The notes beneath the pieces are model-generated. The model did not search any database and was not told the DNA's origin. It saw nothing but the letters and a program-made list of their open reading frames with translations. A program made the translations under genes and the position numbers. A stretch of DNA of 64,000 nt from Haliscomenobacter sp040401995 (lineage in GTDB: Bacteria > Bacteroidota > Bacteroidia > Chitinophagales > Saprospiraceae), in assembly GCA_040401995.1 (NCBI GenBank), contig JBBANM010000023.1, forward strand, positions 14,944 to 78,943, written 5' to 3'. Each line of letters opens with the position of its first letter. The stretch's first letter is position 1. Below are positions 61,601 to 64,000 of this stretch, piece after piece.

Positions 61601-63882
61601 AGTTCTTCTTGACTTATTGGCTCGATGAGCAAAATACCGTTGTAATCAATTTTGAGCAGCAGCCCTTGCGCAGTCGGGTTGTCGAGCAACCAACGGGCAA
61701 TGGAGCTGGTAATGGATTGCTCAATGGCGCGTTGGAGAGGGCGTGCGCCATAGCGTTCGTCAAATCCAATTGCGGTCAGGTAATCAATGACCCGATCCGA
61801 GAATTCCAAACGCAGGTTGCGTTTGGTAAATCCTTCGCGCTTGGCCAGCTCTTCCAATTCTTTTTTCGCTAGGTTGCGGATATCGTTTTCAAACAAGGCG
61901 TCGAAAATCACTAATCCGTCAATACGGTTGATGAATTCAGGGCGAAAATGTGCGGATAAGGCCGACAAATAACGGTTTTCATCACTGGTAGTTTCCGAAA
62001 AACCAATACGCTGGCGGTTTGAAGCCCCCAAATTCGAAGTCATGATGATGATGGTGTTTTTGAAATGCGTAACCCGCCCATAGCCGTCGGTCAAAATACC
62101 TTCATCCAGCACTGCGAGTAAGGCATCAAATACCGAAGAGTCAGCTTTTTCAATTTCGTCCAAAAGCAGTACCGCAAAAGGTTTTTCGCGGATTTCTTTG
62201 ACCAACAAACCTGGTTCAGCCCCCGATCCAAAGAGTTTGCCCAATTGATAAGGGTTCTGGTACTCGCTCATGTCGATCCGGATCAAGGGGGTGCGTTTTT
62301 GTCCTTCCCCAAAAAAATAATCCGCTAAAGCCTTGGCGCTAGCGGTTTTACCAACTCCCGTCGGACCCGCAAAAATCAGCGTAGCAATGGGGCGATTGGG
62401 ATTATTGATGCCCGCTTTGAATATTTTCACCAGGTTGCACAGTTGCTGCACTGCCCGGGGTTGCCCTAAGATGCGGGAACTAAAAAAACTGCGTAAAGCT
62501 TCTTCATCCAGCTTTTTTTGATCGTTGACCAGCAATTCTGGCAAACCCGTTTGCTGAATAAAATGCTGGGTAACATCGGCTAAGGTGATCAGTTCTTTTT
62601 TGGCCATTTTAGCATCTGATAGGCATTTGCCTAAAAACTTGATGGCTTTTCCCGGAAAGCTTTCATAAGGATAATAGCGCGACAACAATCGATAGCTCAT
62701 GTCTAAGGCCTGGGGTTCAATCTGGACTTGATGAGCTACCCGGGTATAATTGCTGTATTTTTGCAGAATGGATTGGATCTTTTCCTCCGGTAATTCTTCG
62801 ATGCGCACAATGCGGAAGGCGTCGACAAAACTTGGCAGCAAACGCCGCATACTTTCCAATTCTTGAGGTGTGGCCTCGCCAATCATCTGCAAACGACCTT
62901 GTTGTAAGGCGGTTTTAAAAAAAGCCGCTACGCTATCTTCCGCACCTACGCCGCCAGTCATCATCAGTCGCACCAGAGAAACTACCCACAAAATGCCATT
63001 GGTGGTTGCCAGCTCGCTGATGATTTCTTCACAAATTTCTTCCCATTCGCCCAGGTATTTGGCGCTACCGGTAATGCGTTGGGGCAAGATGCGCCAAAAA
63101 CTAATCCCCAGTCGGGCGTTTTTAGCGCGGTTGGTCATTTTGCGGATTGCTTGTTGCAGTACCGCACTTTTCCCTGACCCCGGAGGACCTACCACCAATA
63201 CATTGCTGCGTGAGCTCAATACTTTTTCCACCACTTCGTCGACTTGTTGCTCGCGTTCCCACGCCGCTTCGGGCGCAACTTTTTGTAGCCGCCTTACCGC
63301 TTTGGTGGCCGGATATTGCTCGGCAATCCGACTCAAAGTAGCATGCTGCCGTCGAAACATGGCTCCACGATCCCAAGATGGAGAAAAACGGTCTTTAACC
63401 CTTAATTCGATGGTTTCGATTGAAGGGGTGCCATATTGCATCAGTTCAATGACCTGCTCTGGCGAATAGGAATTTAAATATGATTTGGCAATGTAATCAG
63501 TCAGCGGCTCAAAATGAGCAGGAGAAAAATAGGGGAAATGGTCGTCAAAAAAAGGCAGATAGCAATAGTAATTCCCCAGCGGGTTTTCACCAAAAACTGC
63601 CGGAATGGGAACCTGCAGTGTGTAGGGTAGGGGGTAAACGCCACTACCGTTGCGGTACGCCGGTTGAAAAGGAATGGTAAAAACTTTCAGTTGTGGATCA
63701 CGCATCCGGATATCGGGGTAGGTATCAAATTTTTTGTACTCCTTGCGCAAAAAATCCAGGAACTTCAGCTTAAGTGCGCCAACATTGGCGGCGATGGCCT
63801 GATGGCTGGTACCCACCAATAGCCCCATAACCTGATCACCCGTCAGCCGAAAATAAAGCAGTGGAAAATGGATGCGTTCCAT
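61597..63882 (-). CDS. Clp-like double AAA+ ATPase with unusual N-terminal domain
   Basis: 761 residues. Residues 1-210 do not match the Clp_N repeat domain. D1 has Walker A GPPGSGKS (232-239) and a D1-like pore loop KYLGEWEE, but the Walker B/DE positions read ILWVVSLVR (297-305) and the arginine-finger region reads SFVDAFRIV, so D1 should bind but not hydrolyse ATP. There is no long middle domain. D2 has Walker A GPTGVGKT (506-513), Walker B VLLLDEIEKA (571-580), TSNLGAS, FRPEFINRID and ERYGARPLQRAIE. The D2 pore-loop stretch GYVG of ClpA/B/C is missing (LFGSGAEPGLLVKEI). It is coupled to the DUF819 gene, and its start lies 15 bp from hairpin copy F. Confidence 0.88.
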   Translation of the reverse strand: MERIHFPLLYFRLTGDQVMGLLVGTSHQAIAANVGALKLKFLDFLRKEYKKFDTYPDIRMRDPQLKVFTIPFQPAYRNGSGVYPLPYTLQVPIPAVFGENPLGNYYCYLPFFDDHFPYFSPAHFEPLTDYIAKSYLNSYSPEQVIELMQYGTPSIETIELRVKDRFSPSWDRGAMFRRQHATLSRIAEQYPATKAVRRLQKVAPEAAWEREQQVDEVVEKVLSSRSNVLVVGPPGSGKSAVLQQAIRKMTNRAKNARLGISFWRILPQRITGSAKYLGEWEEICEEIISELATTNGILWVVSLVRLMMTGGVGAEDSVAAFFKTALQQGRLQMIGEATPQELESMRRLLPSFVDAFRIVRIEELPEEKIQSILQKYSNYTRVAHQVQIEPQALDMSYRLLSRYYPYESFPGKAIKFLGKCLSDAKMAKKELITLADVTQHFIQQTGLPELLVNDQKKLDEEALRSFFSSRILGQPRAVQQLCNLVKIFKAGINNPNRPIATLIFAGPTGVGKTASAKALADYFFGEGQKRTPLIRIDMSEYQNPYQLGKLFGSGAEPGLLVKEIREKPFAVLLLDEIEKADSSVFDALLAVLDEGILTDGYGRVTHFKNTIIIMTSNLGASNRQRIGFSETTSDENRYLSALSAHFRPEFINRIDGLVIFDALFENDIRNLAKKELEELAKREGFTKRNLRLEFSDRVIDYLTAIGFDERYGARPLQRAIEQSITSSIARWLLDNPTAQGLLLKIDYNGILLIEPISQEEL

Positions 63883-63897
63883 AGGGTTTTGCTTTTA

Positions 63898-64000
63898 AGA
63901 GTGTGTTTGGATTTTTAATTCGCAGGCGAAAATGAGTCAAAATTCGCACCAACGAGGCGTGAAAAACGGAGTGTAGCAGCGCTACATGAGTATTTTCACA
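63898..64000 (+). repeat. Long-hairpin element, copy F (class 2 ends, cut by the window edge)
   Basis: The first 103 bases of a class 2 copy: AGAGTGTGTTTGGATTTTTA, then GCACCAACGAGGCG, GGAGTGTAGCAGCGCTACAT without a central palindromic unit, as in copy D, and the start of the right arm. It lies only 15 bp upstream of the Clp-like gene, so that gene's promoter is inside or beyond the element. Confidence 0.88.

Noticed and set aside
62870..63469. A 199-codon plus-strand frame opposite the Clp-like gene
   Set aside because: It is a shadow of the coding strand; the minus strand carries complete AAA+ motifs and the plus-strand peptide is low-complexity and Ser/Arg/Thr-rich.
1..64000. CRISPR array, prophage or insertion sequence
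   Set aside because: No regularly spaced direct repeats, no phage structural genes and no transposase or integrase reading frames were found. The repeats present are dispersed inverted-arm elements.

Overview
The window looks like chromosomal DNA of a Bacteroidota bacterium, probably of the Saprospiria type (Haliscomenobacter/Lewinella relatives; this placement is inferred). The support is three proteins with type IX secretion sorting tails (one type A, two gliding-motility type B), several exact matches to the Bacteroidota -7 promoter box TAnnTTTG, the miaB / sigma-54 activator / LptE gene order, an Anbu proteasome-like cluster, and families typical of the phylum (DUF4403, DUF5690, ChaN-like). 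There is no rRNA, no transposase, no phage gene and no CRISPR array. Two tRNA genes are present: Gly-GCC on the plus strand and Leu-UAA on the minus strand.

Layout. 1-6316: the end of phnM, then a minus-strand run of a DUF418 membrane protein, a class IV aminotransferase, LptE, a sigma-54 activator and miaB. 6622-6985: tRNA-Gly with promoter and terminator. 7698-11767: an accessory-looking operon of a sensor kinase broken by one in-frame TAG, two receiver proteins, a papain-like cysteine protease, an unrecognised 169-residue protein and a seven-helix membrane protein. 12397-16274: a large 4-alpha-glucanotransferase and a class V aminotransferase-fold enzyme. 17583-24779: secreted proteins (subtilase, BNR propeller protein, four-PDZ protein). 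25342-32277: DUF4403 lipoprotein, a DinB-like protein, a T9SS cargo protein, a Dus enzyme and a CCA-adding-type enzyme. 32579-36847: circularly permuted ATP-grasp, alpha-E, transglutaminase and Anbu, followed by a patatin. 38312-47129: folE, an M48 protease, ndh, kup, a sugar-lactone oxidase and a DUF5690 transporter. 47152-54906: tRNA-Leu, a T9SS cargo protein, a cytochrome c / ChaN pair, arfB, a DASH cryptochrome and miaE. 56189-60394: cdaA, an acetyltransferase and two M20 peptidases. 60455-63882: a DUF819 membrane protein overlapping a highly unusual Clp-like double AAA+ ATPase.

The genes are connected by tRNA metabolism (miaB and miaE act in turn on A37, a Dus enzyme makes dihydrouridine, and the CCA enzyme would complete tRNA-Leu, whose gene lacks CCA) and by envelope and secretion functions.

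The strongest non-genic signal is a family of 160-210 bp elements, each a single long imperfect hairpin, hugging gene ends (12002, 12211, 17181, 52135, 52445, 54078, 63898). Their ends come in two sequence classes and their centres in three states, mixed in different combinations. Base changes in one arm are matched in the other, so the fold itself seems to be kept. Two further elements with the same architecture but unrelated sequence lie at 19232 and 25154. Other points worth a second look are the nonsense codon in the kinase, the unexplained protease cluster, and the Clp-like protein, which has lost ATP-hydrolysis residues in its first ring and the pore loop in its second.
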